Origin: Bifidobacterium santillanense
Lineage (GTDB): Bacteria > Actinomycetota > Actinomycetes > Actinomycetales > Bifidobacteriaceae
DNA length: 64,000 bases
Direction: 5' to 3'
Assembly (NCBI RefSeq): GCF_018555385.1
Contig: NZ_JAFEJS010000002.1
Coordinates: 124,001 to 188,000 of the forward strand
Below the pieces are notes generated by a model, which was not told where the DNA came from, did no database searches, and saw only the letters and a list, made by a program, of their open reading frames with translations. This document shows, piece after piece, positions 8,548 to 19,259 of this stretch. The position numbers and the translations under genes were made by a program. Every line of letters begins with the position of its first letter. Within the stretch, counting starts at the first letter, position 1.

Positions 8548-11157
8548 TCACAGGGACTCGTTGTACCTGCGGACCTTGAGCGTGCGCTTGGAGGAGTACA
8601 CGTTCTCGAGGATGATGCGGCGCAGCGCGGCGTCGGCGTCCTCGTGGGCGGCGAGCCAGGATTCGCCGAGCGAGACCAGCTCGGACGGGTCGGCGTAGCC
8701 CGGGTACAGGCCCTCGAGCAGCGCCTCGGCCATGTGGAAGGTCTTGTTCTTCCAGATCCAGTCGACGGTCTCGAAGTACTTCGCGGCGTACGGCTCGGCC
8801 AGATCCGGGCGCGGGGTGGCGGCGAATCCGCGGGCCACGGCCTCGAGCTGGCTGTTGGTCAGGTCGGCGTTGTTGAGCGCCTGGTCCCACGCCCACGCCT
8901 TCGCCTCGGCGGTGCCCTTGACGGCGCGGGCGCCGTAGGCGAACTCGCGGTTCTCCGTGGTCTCCTTCTTCCTGAGCTGCGCGTCGATGTCCGCCTCGTC
9001 GTACTCGTTGACCGAGGCCAGGGCGTTGACGATCGTCCAGGTGAAGTTGTTGTCGATCTCGAGGCCGTCGAGCGCGACGGAGCCGTCGAGCAGGCCCTTC
9101 GCGTTGGCGACGAACGCGTCGTCGCCCTCCTCGCCGTAGCCGAGGTAGGCGGTGGCGAGCTGGAACTGGGCGTCGGAGCCGGCCTCGGCGGCGGACGCGA
9201 GCTTCCACAGCTCGGCGGCCACGTGCTTGAGGACCTCGTCGCGACGGTCGGCGGCCACGTAGTGGTGCGCGGTGGTGCTCATGCAGGCCAGCGCGTAGCG
9301 GAACGTGGTGGACTCGGTCTCGGTGGCCAGCAGGCGCAGCGTCAGGTCGACGAAGCGCTCGGCCGGGAACTCGCCGTCGCGGGTCATGTCCCAGAAGGCG
9401 AGCCAGATGACGGCGCGGGCGAGCGCGTCGTCGAAGTCGGGCAGACGCTGCTCGGCGAACGCCAGGGAGTTGGCGTCGAAGCGGATCTTCGTGTAGGTCA
9501 GGTCCTCGTCGTTGATCAGGAGGAGGGCCGGACGCTGCCTGCCCGCGGCGGCCTCGACCGTGGTGGTCTCGCCGTCGACGTCGAGCTCGAGTCGGTCGGT
9601 GCGCACGATGCGGCCGGTCGCCTCGTCCTCGTTGTAGAAGCCGAGGGCGAGACGGTGCGGACGCAGGACCGGGTGCTCGGCCGGCGCGGTCTGGGTGAGG
9701 GTGAGGGAGGCGATGGTGCCGTCGCCGTTCTCCTCGAGGGCCGGGGCGATCGTGTTGATGCCGGACTGCTCGAGCCACTTGGCGCTCCACGCCTTGAGGT
9801 CGCGGCCGGAGGTCGCCTCCAGCTCGTTGAGCAGATCGCCCAGGGTGGCGTTGGAGTACGCGTGCTTGTTGAGGTAGTTGTGGATGCCCTGGAAGAACTT
9901 CTCGCGGCCCACGTAGAAGACGAGCTGCTTGAGCACGGAGGCGCCCTTCGCGTAGGTGATGCCGTCGAAGTTCACGTACGTGTCGTTGAGGTCGTTGATC
10001 GGGGCGACGATCGGGTGCGTGGTGGGCAGCTGGTCCTGGCGCAGCGCCCAGCTCTTCTCGCCGGAGCAGAAGGTGGCCCATGCGTCGTGCCATTCGGTGG
10101 CCTCGGCGGTGGCGAGCGTGGAGGTGAACTCGGCGAAGGACTCGTTGAGCCACAGGTCGTTCCACCACTTCATCGTCACGTAGTCGCCGAACCACATGTG
10201 GGCGAGCTCGTGCAGGACGGTGACGACGCGGCGCTCGGCCAGGGCGTCGGTCACCTTGGACTCGAAGACGTAGGAGTCGCGGATGGTGACCATGCCGATG
10301 TTCTCCATCGCGCCCGCGTTGTACTCGGGCACGTAGATCTGGTCGAACTTGGCGTACGGGTAGGGCACGCCCCATGTCTTGGCGTAGAAGGCGAAGCCCT
10401 TCTTGGTGATGTCGAACAGGTAGTCGACGTCCTTGGCGAACGCCTCGGCGACGGCCTGACGGCAGTACTGCGCCATCGGGATGACGCGGCCGTCCTCGTT
10501 GTGGTACTCGGTGTGCCACTCGGCGTACGGGCCGGCGCAGATGGCGGTGAGGTAGGAGCTCATCACCGGGGTGGCCTCGAAGGACCACAGCCTGGACGTC
10601 TCGGCCGGCTTGGCCTCGAGCGTGCCCTCGGCGGTCTCGCGGTCGCTCTCCTCGACGGAGGCGGCCGGCATGTTGGAGGTGACGATCCAGCTCTTGGGGG
10701 CGAGCACCTTGAAGTCGAAGGTGGCCTTGAGGTCGGGCTGGTCGAACACGGCGTAGACGCGGCGGGCGTCCGGCACCTCGAACTGGGAGTAGAGGTACAC
10801 GTTGCCGTCGGACGGGTCGACGGAGCGGTGCAGGCCCTCTCCGGTGTTGGAGTAGCGGCACAGCGCCTTGACGACGACCTCGTTCTTGGTCTTCAGGTCG
10901 GTCAGCTCGATGCGGTCGTCGACGAAGACCTCGGCCGGGTCCAGGGCGCGGCCGTTGAGCGTGACCTCGCTCACCTCGTCGGCGATCAGGTCGAGGAAGG
11001 TGGACGATCCCGGCTGCGCGTTGAAGCAGATCAGGGTGTCCGAGCCGAAGGTCTTCGCGCCGACGGTCAGATCGAGGTTCACGTGGTAATGGATGGGCGC
11101 CTCGACGACGGCCTTGCGGGCCTCGGCCTCGACGCGGGTCAGATTCGATCCGGGCAT
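8548..11157 (-). CDS. pepN: Aminopeptidase N (M1 family zinc metallopeptidase)
   Basis: An 869-residue cytoplasmic aminopeptidase that removes N-terminal residues from peptides. It has the substrate-binding GAMEN motif (282-286), the zinc-binding HELAH (316-320) and the third ligand Glu339 in WLNESFAEF. The C-terminal half is the ERAP1-like helical domain. This architecture and length match actinobacterial PepN. The ATG at 11157 follows AAGGAGCATCC. It lies downstream of the RNase J terminator, so it probably has its own promoter. It could process peptides brought in by the transporter at the left of the window (inference). Confidence 0.97.
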   Translation of the reverse strand: MPGSNLTRVEAEARKAVVEAPIHYHVNLDLTVGAKTFGSDTLICFNAQPGSSTFLDLIADEVSEVTLNGRALDPAEVFVDDRIELTDLKTKNEVVVKALCRYSNTGEGLHRSVDPSDGNVYLYSQFEVPDARRVYAVFDQPDLKATFDFKVLAPKSWIVTSNMPAASVEESDRETAEGTLEAKPAETSRLWSFEATPVMSSYLTAICAGPYAEWHTEYHNEDGRVIPMAQYCRQAVAEAFAKDVDYLFDITKKGFAFYAKTWGVPYPYAKFDQIYVPEYNAGAMENIGMVTIRDSYVFESKVTDALAERRVVTVLHELAHMWFGDYVTMKWWNDLWLNESFAEFTSTLATAEATEWHDAWATFCSGEKSWALRQDQLPTTHPIVAPINDLNDTYVNFDGITYAKGASVLKQLVFYVGREKFFQGIHNYLNKHAYSNATLGDLLNELEATSGRDLKAWSAKWLEQSGINTIAPALEENGDGTIASLTLTQTAPAEHPVLRPHRLALGFYNEDEATGRIVRTDRLELDVDGETTTVEAAAGRQRPALLLINDEDLTYTKIRFDANSLAFAEQRLPDFDDALARAVIWLAFWDMTRDGEFPAERFVDLTLRLLATETESTTFRYALACMSTTAHHYVAADRRDEVLKHVAAELWKLASAAEAGSDAQFQLATAYLGYGEEGDDAFVANAKGLLDGSVALDGLEIDNNFTWTIVNALASVNEYDEADIDAQLRKKETTENREFAYGARAVKGTAEAKAWAWDQALNNADLTNSQLEAVARGFAATPRPDLAEPYAAKYFETVDWIWKNKTFHMAEALLEGLYPGYADPSELVSLGESWLAAHEDADAALRRIILENVYSSKRTLKVRRYNESL

Positions 11158-11185
11158 GGATGCTCCTTAATATCCTTAGACATGA

Positions 11186-11220
11186 ACAAGGCTCCCCCTT
11201 GTGTTCAGGGGGAGCTTTGT
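11186..11220 (-). terminator. Terminator after RNase J gene
   Basis: Inverted repeat ACAAGGCTCCCCCT / AGGGGGAGCTTTGT, with one mismatch, starts 33 bp after the RNase J stop and precedes pepN. Stem and position fit an intrinsic terminator; the A/T-rich base of the stem supplies the short U stretch. Confidence 0.75.
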
Positions 11221-11253
11221 CCTAACTGCTGGTGCTGATGCTGGTGGGATTGG

Positions 11254-13203
<1,950 letters not shown>

Positions 13204-13270
13204 GACTTTCTTGTGTTTCCTGATTTGCTTTCTGTGCCTCCGCGCTCTCGCGGGGGCGACGTGTGCTGGA

Positions 13271-14176
13271 CTACAGCAGCCCGGCCGCGTGCATGCCCGC
13301 CCTGGCCTTCTCGATCTGGGCCTCGTCCGGGCCGATGTTCGGCAGCCTCATGAAGGTGGAGTCGATGACGCCGCGCACCTTGAGCGCGGCCTTGGCCATG
13401 ACGGCCTGGTAGCCGTCGCCGTTGAGGGCGTGGACCAGCGGGGCGAGCTGGTTGGCGAGACGCTGGGCCTCGTGGATGTCGCCGCGGTCGAACGCCTCGG
13501 CGAGATCGCGCATCGGGCCGGCCGCCGCGTGCGCGATGACGGAGATGATGCCCACCGCGCCGATGGACAGGAACGGCAGGAACAGGCCGTCATCGCCCGA
13601 GTACCAGGCGAGGCCGGTGCGCTGCTGCTTCTCGACGGCGGCGGCGAGGTCGCCGGTGGCGTCCTTGACGGCCACGACATGCTCGAGCTCGGCGAGGCGG
13701 TCGTAGGTGTCGACCTTGACCTTCAGTCCGGTGCGGCCGGGCACGTCGTAGACGATGATCGGCTTGTCGGTGCTCTCGTCGACGGCCTTGTAGTGGCCGA
13801 CGATGCCGTTCTGGGACGGACGGGAGTAGTACGGCATGACGACGAGCACCGCGTCGGCGCCCGCCTCCTGGGTCTGCTCGACCATGCGCACGGTGTGCGC
13901 GGTGTCGTTGGAGCCGGCGCCGGAGATCACCGGCACGCTCACGACCTCCTTGACCGCGCGGACGAGCTCGACCTTCTCCTCCATGTGGGTGACGGGCGAT
14001 TCGCCGGTGGTGCCGTTGACCACCAGACCGTCGGCGCCGTCGGCGACCAACTGTTTGGCGAGCCTCTGCGCCGCCTCGTAATCGACCTCGCCGCTGGGCT
14101 TCATGGGGGTGACCATGGCGGGAAGGATGCGCCCGAACGGGGCGGGATTCAGCAGATGCATATCGCTCTCAGTCAT
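13271..14176 (-). CDS. dapA: 4-hydroxy-tetrahydrodipicolinate synthase
   Basis: A 301-residue TIM-barrel lyase condensing pyruvate with aspartate semialdehyde, the first committed step of lysine and diaminopimelate synthesis. The substrate loop NGTTGES lies at 54-60. Tyr143 in VYDVPGRTG belongs to the catalytic relay, and Lys171 in AVKDATGD is the Schiff-base lysine. It follows dapB by 57 bp and precedes RNase J. With dapD at 47657 it marks the succinylase or related branch of the DAP pathway. Confidence 0.97.
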   Translation of the reverse strand: MTESDMHLLNPAPFGRILPAMVTPMKPSGEVDYEAAQRLAKQLVADGADGLVVNGTTGESPVTHMEEKVELVRAVKEVVSVPVISGAGSNDTAHTVRMVEQTQEAGADAVLVVMPYYSRPSQNGIVGHYKAVDESTDKPIIVYDVPGRTGLKVKVDTYDRLAELEHVVAVKDATGDLAAAVEKQQRTGLAWYSGDDGLFLPFLSIGAVGIISVIAHAAAGPMRDLAEAFDRGDIHEAQRLANQLAPLVHALNGDGYQAVMAKAALKVRGVIDSTFMRLPNIGPDEAQIEKARAGMHAAGLL

Positions 14177-14233
14177 ATCGTTTACCGTACTTCGCGTTGT
14201 GGACTCGTATTGGACTTGTGGAGGGGACCCGGC

Positions 14234-14989
14234 TCACAGGTCGAGGAACTTGTCGAGGCCGATGGTCAGACCGGCGGGGGCGTCGCCGGCGAGCTTGCGC
14301 ACGGCGAGGAGGACGCCGGGCATGAAGGAGCCGCGGTCGAAGCTGTCGGCGCGGATGACGAGCTGCTCGCCGGCGTTGCCGAAGAGCACCTCCTCGTGGG
14401 CGTTGAGGCCGCGCAGACGCACGGCGTGCACGTGGATGCCGTCGACGACCTGGCCGCGGGAGCCGCCGTCGGTCTGGGTGTTGTCCGGCACGGGGCCGAG
14501 GCCGGCGGCCGCGCGGGCCGCGGCGATGCCCTGGGCGGTGTGGATGGCGGTGCCGGAGGGGGCGTCCACCTTGTTCGGGTGGTGCAGCTCGATGACCTCG
14601 ACGGATTCGAAGTACTTCGCGGCCTGCGTGGAGAAGTGGTCGGCGAGCACGGCGGAGATCGCGAAGTTCGGCGCGATGAACACCTTCTGGCTCTCCGGAC
14701 GGGGGCCGGCGGCGATGGCCTCGCGCACCCGGGCGAGCTTCTCCTCGGTCCAGCCGGTGGTGCCGACGACCACGTCGACGCCCTGCGCGACGAGGGCGAG
14801 CACGTTGTCCAGGCTCACGGCCGGCACGGTGAACTCGACGACCACGTCGGTGTTCTCCGGCGTGATGGCCTTCAGGTCGTCGCCCGCGTCGAGCGCCAGC
14901 GCCAGCTGCGTATCCGCGGCTCCGTTCACCGCGTCGACGACGTGCGATCCCATGCGTCCCTTGGCGCCGACCACCGAAACCCTGATCAT
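14234..14989 (-). CDS. dapB: 4-hydroxy-tetrahydrodipicolinate reductase
   Basis: A 251-residue NAD(P)H-dependent reductase, the second step of the DAP/lysine pathway. The Rossmann N-terminus has VVGAKGRMG (6-14). The family signature ELHHPNKVDAPSGTA carries the catalytic His and Lys. The length matches actinobacterial DapB. It is the first gene of the dapB-dapA-rnj operon. The 278 bp upstream separate it from the divergent coaBC and must hold promoters for both; I see no riboswitch-like structure there. Confidence 0.97.
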   Translation of the reverse strand: MIRVSVVGAKGRMGSHVVDAVNGAADTQLALALDAGDDLKAITPENTDVVVEFTVPAVSLDNVLALVAQGVDVVVGTTGWTEEKLARVREAIAAGPRPESQKVFIAPNFAISAVLADHFSTQAAKYFESVEVIELHHPNKVDAPSGTAIHTAQGIAAARAAAGLGPVPDNTQTDGGSRGQVVDGIHVHAVRLRGLNAHEEVLFGNAGEQLVIRADSFDRGSFMPGVLLAVRKLAGDAPAGLTIGLDKFLDL

Positions 14990-15267
14990 GTTTGACTCCT
15001 TGCCGCCCGATTGGCGTGATTGTCGTGATTGTGCTGTCTTGACTTGTCCCGACCGGCCCGCGCGGCATGACCGCCGCGGCCGCCTGTCCGTTTCGCACCG
15101 AGCCTAGCATTCCCCGCGGCTTCGCGGTAGCGGCGTTCCACCGGATCGATCCGGAATCGGGCGCGGCTATACTGGAGGGCGGCGCCGACGGATGGTCCGC
15201 GGCGACCGCAACGCACCATGCACTGCGGCATCGGCACTTCGGCATACATCGGTATGGGAAAGGCGAT

Positions 15268-16677
15268 ATGGCACACATTCTTCTGGGGGTCACCGGCAGC
15301 ATCGCCGCGTTCAAATCCTGTCATCTGGCGTCCGACTGGACGAAGGCCGGCCACACGGTCCGCGTCGTCGAGACGGCCGCGGCCGAACGGTTCGTGACCC
15401 CGCTGACGTTCACCTCGCTGACCGGCGAGCGCACGCGCACGACGATGTTCCCCGGCTCCCCCGCCTCCGACGCCCTCGGCGACGTGGCGGCGAACCCGAC
15501 CGCACGCGAGACGATCAACCACGTGCGCGACGCCGCATGGGCGGACGTGCTGGTCGTGGCGCCGGCGAGCGCGGACGCGATCGCGCGCATCGCCGCGGGG
15601 CTCGCCGACGACACGCTCACCTCCACGATCCTCGCCTACGAGGGGCCGAAGGCGCTGTGCCCGGCGATGAACGTGCACATGTACGACAACCCGGCCACGC
15701 AGCGCAACCTGAGGGTCTGCCGCGAGCTCGGCTGGAGGATCGTCGAGCCGGGCGAGGGCAGCCTCGCCTGCGGCGACGTGGGGCGCGGGCGCATGAGCGA
15801 GCCGGTCGAGATCGAGCGCGTGGTCGAGGAGCTGCTGCGCGGCGCGGCGCACAAGGCGGAGACCGACGGCGCGGACGACGACACGACGCAGGGCATCGCG
15901 ATCAGGGCGAAGGGCGAGGCGGCACCCGCCGAGGACGCCGGAGCCGGAGCCGGCGCCGCCGCGACGTCCCGCGAACCGGCCGATCCGGCCACCGCCTCGC
16001 AGCCGCTCCGGGGCCTCAACGTGTTGGTCACGGCCGGCCCCACGCAGGAACCGCTGGATCCGGTGCGGTATCTGACGAACCATTCGACCGGCAAGATGGG
16101 CTACGCGCTCGCGGCGTCGGCCGCCGAGCTGGGCGCGCACGTCACGCTCGTCTCCGGTCCGGTCGCGCTCGCGGCCCCCGACGGCGTGGACGTGGTGCAC
16201 GTGACCACCGCGCAGGACATGTTCGAGGCGGTGTCCGACGCGTTCGCCGCCGCGGACATCACGGTGATGGCCGCGGCGGTGGGCGACTTCCGCGTCGAGG
16301 AGGTCTCGCCGGAGAAGATCAAGAAGGAGGGCCGCGAGTCGATCACCCTCAGGCTCGTGTCGAATCCGGACATCCTCGCCTGGGCCGGCGGGCGCAAGCG
16401 CGACGACGGCTCGCAGGTCCTGTGCGGCTTCGCGATGGAGACGGAGAACCTGATCCGCAACGCGGCCCGCAAGCTCGCCTCGAAGCACTGCGACATGCTG
16501 GTGGCGAACAACCTGCGCGAGGAGGGCGCGGGGTTCGCGACGGACACGAACGTGGTGACCGTGCTCACGCCCGGCACCTCCGACCTCTCCACCCCGCAGA
16601 TCGAGCGTTGGAGCAAGATGGACAAGACCGTGCTGGCCAAGCGGCTGATGCTGCGTCTGGCCGCCATGCGCGGCTGA
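15268..16677 (+). CDS. coaBC: Bifunctional phosphopantothenoylcysteine decarboxylase / phosphopantothenate-cysteine ligase
   Basis: A 469-residue two-domain coenzyme A enzyme (Dfp). The N-terminal FMN-dependent CoaC domain (about residues 1-190) starts LLGVTGSIAAFK and has the active-site His in ETINHVRDAAW, the PAMN motif, and the Cys-containing ACGDVGRGRMSE. An Ala/Gly/Glu-rich linker of about 50 residues leads to the CoaB ligase domain, which starts NVLVTAGPTQEPLDPVR and continues NHSTGKMG. I chose the ATG at 15268, preceded by GGGAAAGG; the frame is open upstream but has no family similarity. coaX follows 58 bp later, so two steps of CoA synthesis are probably co-transcribed. Confidence 0.95.
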   Translation: MAHILLGVTGSIAAFKSCHLASDWTKAGHTVRVVETAAAERFVTPLTFTSLTGERTRTTMFPGSPASDALGDVAANPTARETINHVRDAAWADVLVVAPASADAIARIAAGLADDTLTSTILAYEGPKALCPAMNVHMYDNPATQRNLRVCRELGWRIVEPGEGSLACGDVGRGRMSEPVEIERVVEELLRGAAHKAETDGADDDTTQGIAIRAKGEAAPAEDAGAGAGAAATSREPADPATASQPLRGLNVLVTAGPTQEPLDPVRYLTNHSTGKMGYALAASAAELGAHVTLVSGPVALAAPDGVDVVHVTTAQDMFEAVSDAFAAADITVMAAAVGDFRVEEVSPEKIKKEGRESITLRLVSNPDILAWAGGRKRDDGSQVLCGFAMETENLIRNAARKLASKHCDMLVANNLREEGAGFATDTNVVTVLTPGTSDLSTPQIERWSKMDKTVLAKRLMLRLAAMRG

Positions 16678-16735
16678 CCCTCCCGTCCGGTCCGTCGAAT
16701 CGTTCATCCCAGTTCATTCAAAGGAGCATGCAGCC

Positions 16736-17506
16736 ATGCTGATGGCAGTCGATATCGGCAACACGAACATCGTGATCGGTTTTCTGGAGGGCGAGCGCAT
16801 CGTCGGCACGTACCGCATCACCACGAAGGCGACGCACACGTCCGACGAGTACGGCCTGATGCTCAGGCAGTTCCTCGAGCTCAAGGGCTACGCGCCCGCC
16901 GACGTGGACGACGTGATCGTCTGCTCGGTGGTGCCGAAGGTCATGTACTCGTTCCGCTCGTCGATCATCAAGTTCCTCGGCTTCGAGCCGATGGTCGTGG
17001 GCCCGGGCATCAAGACGGGCATGAACATCCGGCTCGACGATCCGAAGACCCTCGGCTCGGACTGCATCGCCGACTGCGCGGGCGCCTACCACACGTACGG
17101 CGGACCGGTGCTGGTGGCCGACTTCGGCACGGCGACGACGTTCAACTACGTCAACGAGACCGGCACGATCGTCTCCGGGTACATCACGACGGGCATCCGC
17201 ACGGGCGCCGAGGCGCTGTGGGGCCAGACCGCGCAGCTGCCGGAGGTGGAGATCACGCGCCCGAAGTCGATCCTCGCGACGAACACGCGCACGGCCATGC
17301 AGGCCGGCCTGTACTACACGTTCCTCGGCGGCATCGAGTACACGATCAACCAGTTCCGCAAGGAGATCGACGAGCCGTTCCAGGTGGTCGCCACCGGCGG
17401 TCTCGGACGCGTGTTCGAGCGGGACACCGATCTGATCGACGTGTACGATCCGGACCTGATCTTCAAGGGCATGTCCTACATCTACTCGCGCAACGTGCGC
17501 GGCTAG
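16736..17506 (+). CDS. coaX: Type III pantothenate kinase
   Basis: A 256-residue ASKHA-fold kinase phosphorylating pantothenate in CoA synthesis. It has the N-terminal phosphate loop DIGNTNIVIG (5-14), a GPGIKTGM segment, the DFGTATTFN motif with the general-base Asp, and a C-terminal ATGGLG loop. Length is standard. It lies downstream of coaBC and is preceded by AAAGGAGCATGC. It converges with the sugar-binding protein gene 24 bp away, with no obvious hairpin between them. Confidence 0.96.
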   Translation: MLMAVDIGNTNIVIGFLEGERIVGTYRITTKATHTSDEYGLMLRQFLELKGYAPADVDDVIVCSVVPKVMYSFRSSIIKFLGFEPMVVGPGIKTGMNIRLDDPKTLGSDCIADCAGAYHTYGGPVLVADFGTATTFNYVNETGTIVSGYITTGIRTGAEALWGQTAQLPEVEITRPKSILATNTRTAMQAGLYYTFLGGIEYTINQFRKEIDEPFQVVATGGLGRVFERDTDLIDVYDPDLIFKGMSYIYSRNVRG

Positions 17507-17530
17507 CGCGTCCACTCTCCCGGACGGCCC

Positions 17531-18988
17531 CTACTGGATCGTGAAGCCCTGGTTGGCGCCGTACTCGCGCAGGTCGGCCTGCCAGGAGGCGATGCCCTCC
17601 TTCAGGCTCACCTTCGGCGTGGGGCGGGTCCTCGGCTTGAGCGGGTTGCCCTCCTCGTCGGTCATGCCGGCGCGGATCTGCCGCTGGCGCCTGAGGTAGG
17701 ACTGCCATGAGCCCTCCCACTTGTACGCCTTGCCCACGGTGTTGCGGAAGTCGCTGCGCGCGTACACCTCGAACGGCAGGTACTGGTAGCCGACGGACAC
17801 GTTCTCGGCCGCCTCGGCGAGCACGCGGTTGAACTGCTGGCCTCCGAAGTACGGGATGTCCACGCCGTTCGTGTTGTGGATCGTGGTCTTGTCGAGGAAC
17901 GCCTCGCTGGAGAGCGTCTCGAGGTCGGCGGGGAACGCGCCGCCGTTGACGCGCGTGTCGATGCCGGTGCGGTTGTGCGTCACGTAGTCGACGAACCGGT
18001 ACGCGGCGCGCGGCTTGCGCGTGGACTGCAGGACCGCCATCGCCGATCCGCCGTTCTCGGCGTTGGTCGTCCGGCCGTCGGTCGTGGGCATCGGGGCGAC
18101 GCGCCACAGTCCGGCGGAGCCGAGCGCGTTGGCCATGAGCATCGACGGCATCCATGCGCCGGAGAACACCGAGGCGATGGTGCCGTTGGACAGGGCGCGC
18201 TTCCAGCCGTTCGACCATGTGGTGCGGCGGGTGTCGATCAGCCCCTCGTCGAGCATCTTCTGCCAGAAGCGCGTGAACTCCTTCGTGCCCTCGTCGCTGT
18301 CGAGCGCGATGGTGACGGTCTTGCCGTCGGGGCTGGTGTGGAACGGCTGACCGCCGGCGAGCCAGATCATCGCCGCGTAGAAGCTGGCGTCGCCGGAGTC
18401 GGCGGCGATGTAGACCCCGATCTCCTTGAGCTTCTTGGCGGCCTGGTAGTAGTCGTCCCACGTCTTGATCCGCGTGGCGTCGACGCCGACCTGATCGAAG
18501 ACGTCCTTGTTGTAGAAGAACGCCATCGGGCCGGAATCCATCGGCAGGCCGTACACGCGGCCGGCGAGCTGCACGCTCGACCAGGTGCCGGGCGAGTAGA
18601 AGCTCGAGTAGTCGGAGCCGACGTAGTCGGAGATGTCGAGCAGCTGTCCGGAGACCGCGTACTGCAGCAGCGCGAAGTACTCGATCTGCGCCACGTCGGG
18701 CATGCCGTAGCCGTCCTGGATGGCGGTGTTGAGGTTCTCGTAGCCGGAGATGGTCTTCAGGTCCACGACCACGTCCGGATTGTCCTGCTCGAAGTCCTCG
18801 ACCACCTCGGCCATGTTCGGTTCCCAGCTCCACACGGTGATGTGCGTGCGGGTGTCGGCGGCCTGTCCGCAGGAGGCGAGGGAGACCACGGCGGCGAGCG
18901 CGGCGACGGACGCCACCGCTCTGGTGACGGCCCCGGTCACGGCCGCGGACAGGTGGGAGCGCCATCGTGGGAACCGTCCGAACGTCAT
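17531..18988 (-). CDS. Sugar ABC transporter substrate-binding lipoprotein (SBP family 1), paralogue A
   Basis: A 485-residue exported binding protein. A basic N-terminus and hydrophobic stretch end in the lipobox LASC (Cys about residue 40). The mature protein starts the family-1 fold with HITVWSWEPNMAEVVEDF and contains the conserved YGLPMDSGPMAFFYNKDVFD and NAENGGSAMAVL segments shared with the next two genes. Its C-terminus carries an extra basic insert of about 25 residues (QSYLRRQRQIRAGMTDEEG...) that the paralogues lack. No permease is adjacent; the nearest are at 27838-29756. The ligand is probably an oligosaccharide, from the neighbouring GH51 and GH42 genes (inference). Confidence 0.9.
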   Translation of the reverse strand: MTFGRFPRWRSHLSAAVTGAVTRAVASVAALAAVVSLASCGQAADTRTHITVWSWEPNMAEVVEDFEQDNPDVVVDLKTISGYENLNTAIQDGYGMPDVAQIEYFALLQYAVSGQLLDISDYVGSDYSSFYSPGTWSSVQLAGRVYGLPMDSGPMAFFYNKDVFDQVGVDATRIKTWDDYYQAAKKLKEIGVYIAADSGDASFYAAMIWLAGGQPFHTSPDGKTVTIALDSDEGTKEFTRFWQKMLDEGLIDTRRTTWSNGWKRALSNGTIASVFSGAWMPSMLMANALGSAGLWRVAPMPTTDGRTTNAENGGSAMAVLQSTRKPRAAYRFVDYVTHNRTGIDTRVNGGAFPADLETLSSEAFLDKTTIHNTNGVDIPYFGGQQFNRVLAEAAENVSVGYQYLPFEVYARSDFRNTVGKAYKWEGSWQSYLRRQRQIRAGMTDEEGNPLKPRTRPTPKVSLKEGIASWQADLREYGANQGFTIQ

Positions 18989-19118
18989 ATGCCCTCCTGC
19001 CGTGTGGTGTCGACCAGAATGCGATTCGCCATCGAGTGTACCCGACTCCCCTCTCCGCGGACGATGCCGGCATCACCCCGACGCCCCGGCTTCCCCGGAA
19101 GGGGAGGCCCGCACGCCG

Positions 19119-19145
19119 CCGCACATGCCGCACATGCCGCACATG
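19119..19145 (+). repeat. Three tandem copies of a 9-bp unit
   Basis: CCGCACATG is repeated three times without change in the gap between paralogues A and B, just before the terminator at 19149. It is a short simple repeat with no evident function and may vary in copy number. Confidence 0.6.
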
Positions 19146-19148
19146 GAT

Positions 19149-19182
19149 AAGGCTCCCGCCGCGTATCGCGAACGGGAGCCTT
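19149..19182 (-). terminator. Terminator after sugar-binding paralogue B
   Basis: Perfect 10-bp stem AAGGCTCCCG / CGGGAGCCTT with a 14-nt loop, 78 bp after the stop of the 19260-20606 gene. It separates that gene from paralogue A downstream. Confidence 0.7.
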
Positions 19183-19259
19183 GGATCTCGGGGCATCGAC
19201 GTCGATCGGCCGGCCGGTCAGTCAATCGGACGGACCGGACCGATCGGATCGGACCGGAC

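Noticed and set aside
8503..11238. A 911-codon plus-strand open frame opposite pepN, and similar long frames opposite many genes
   Set aside because: High GC removes stops from antisense frames. Composition is Val/Gly/Leu/Arg-rich with no domain, while the minus strand encodes a complete PepN.
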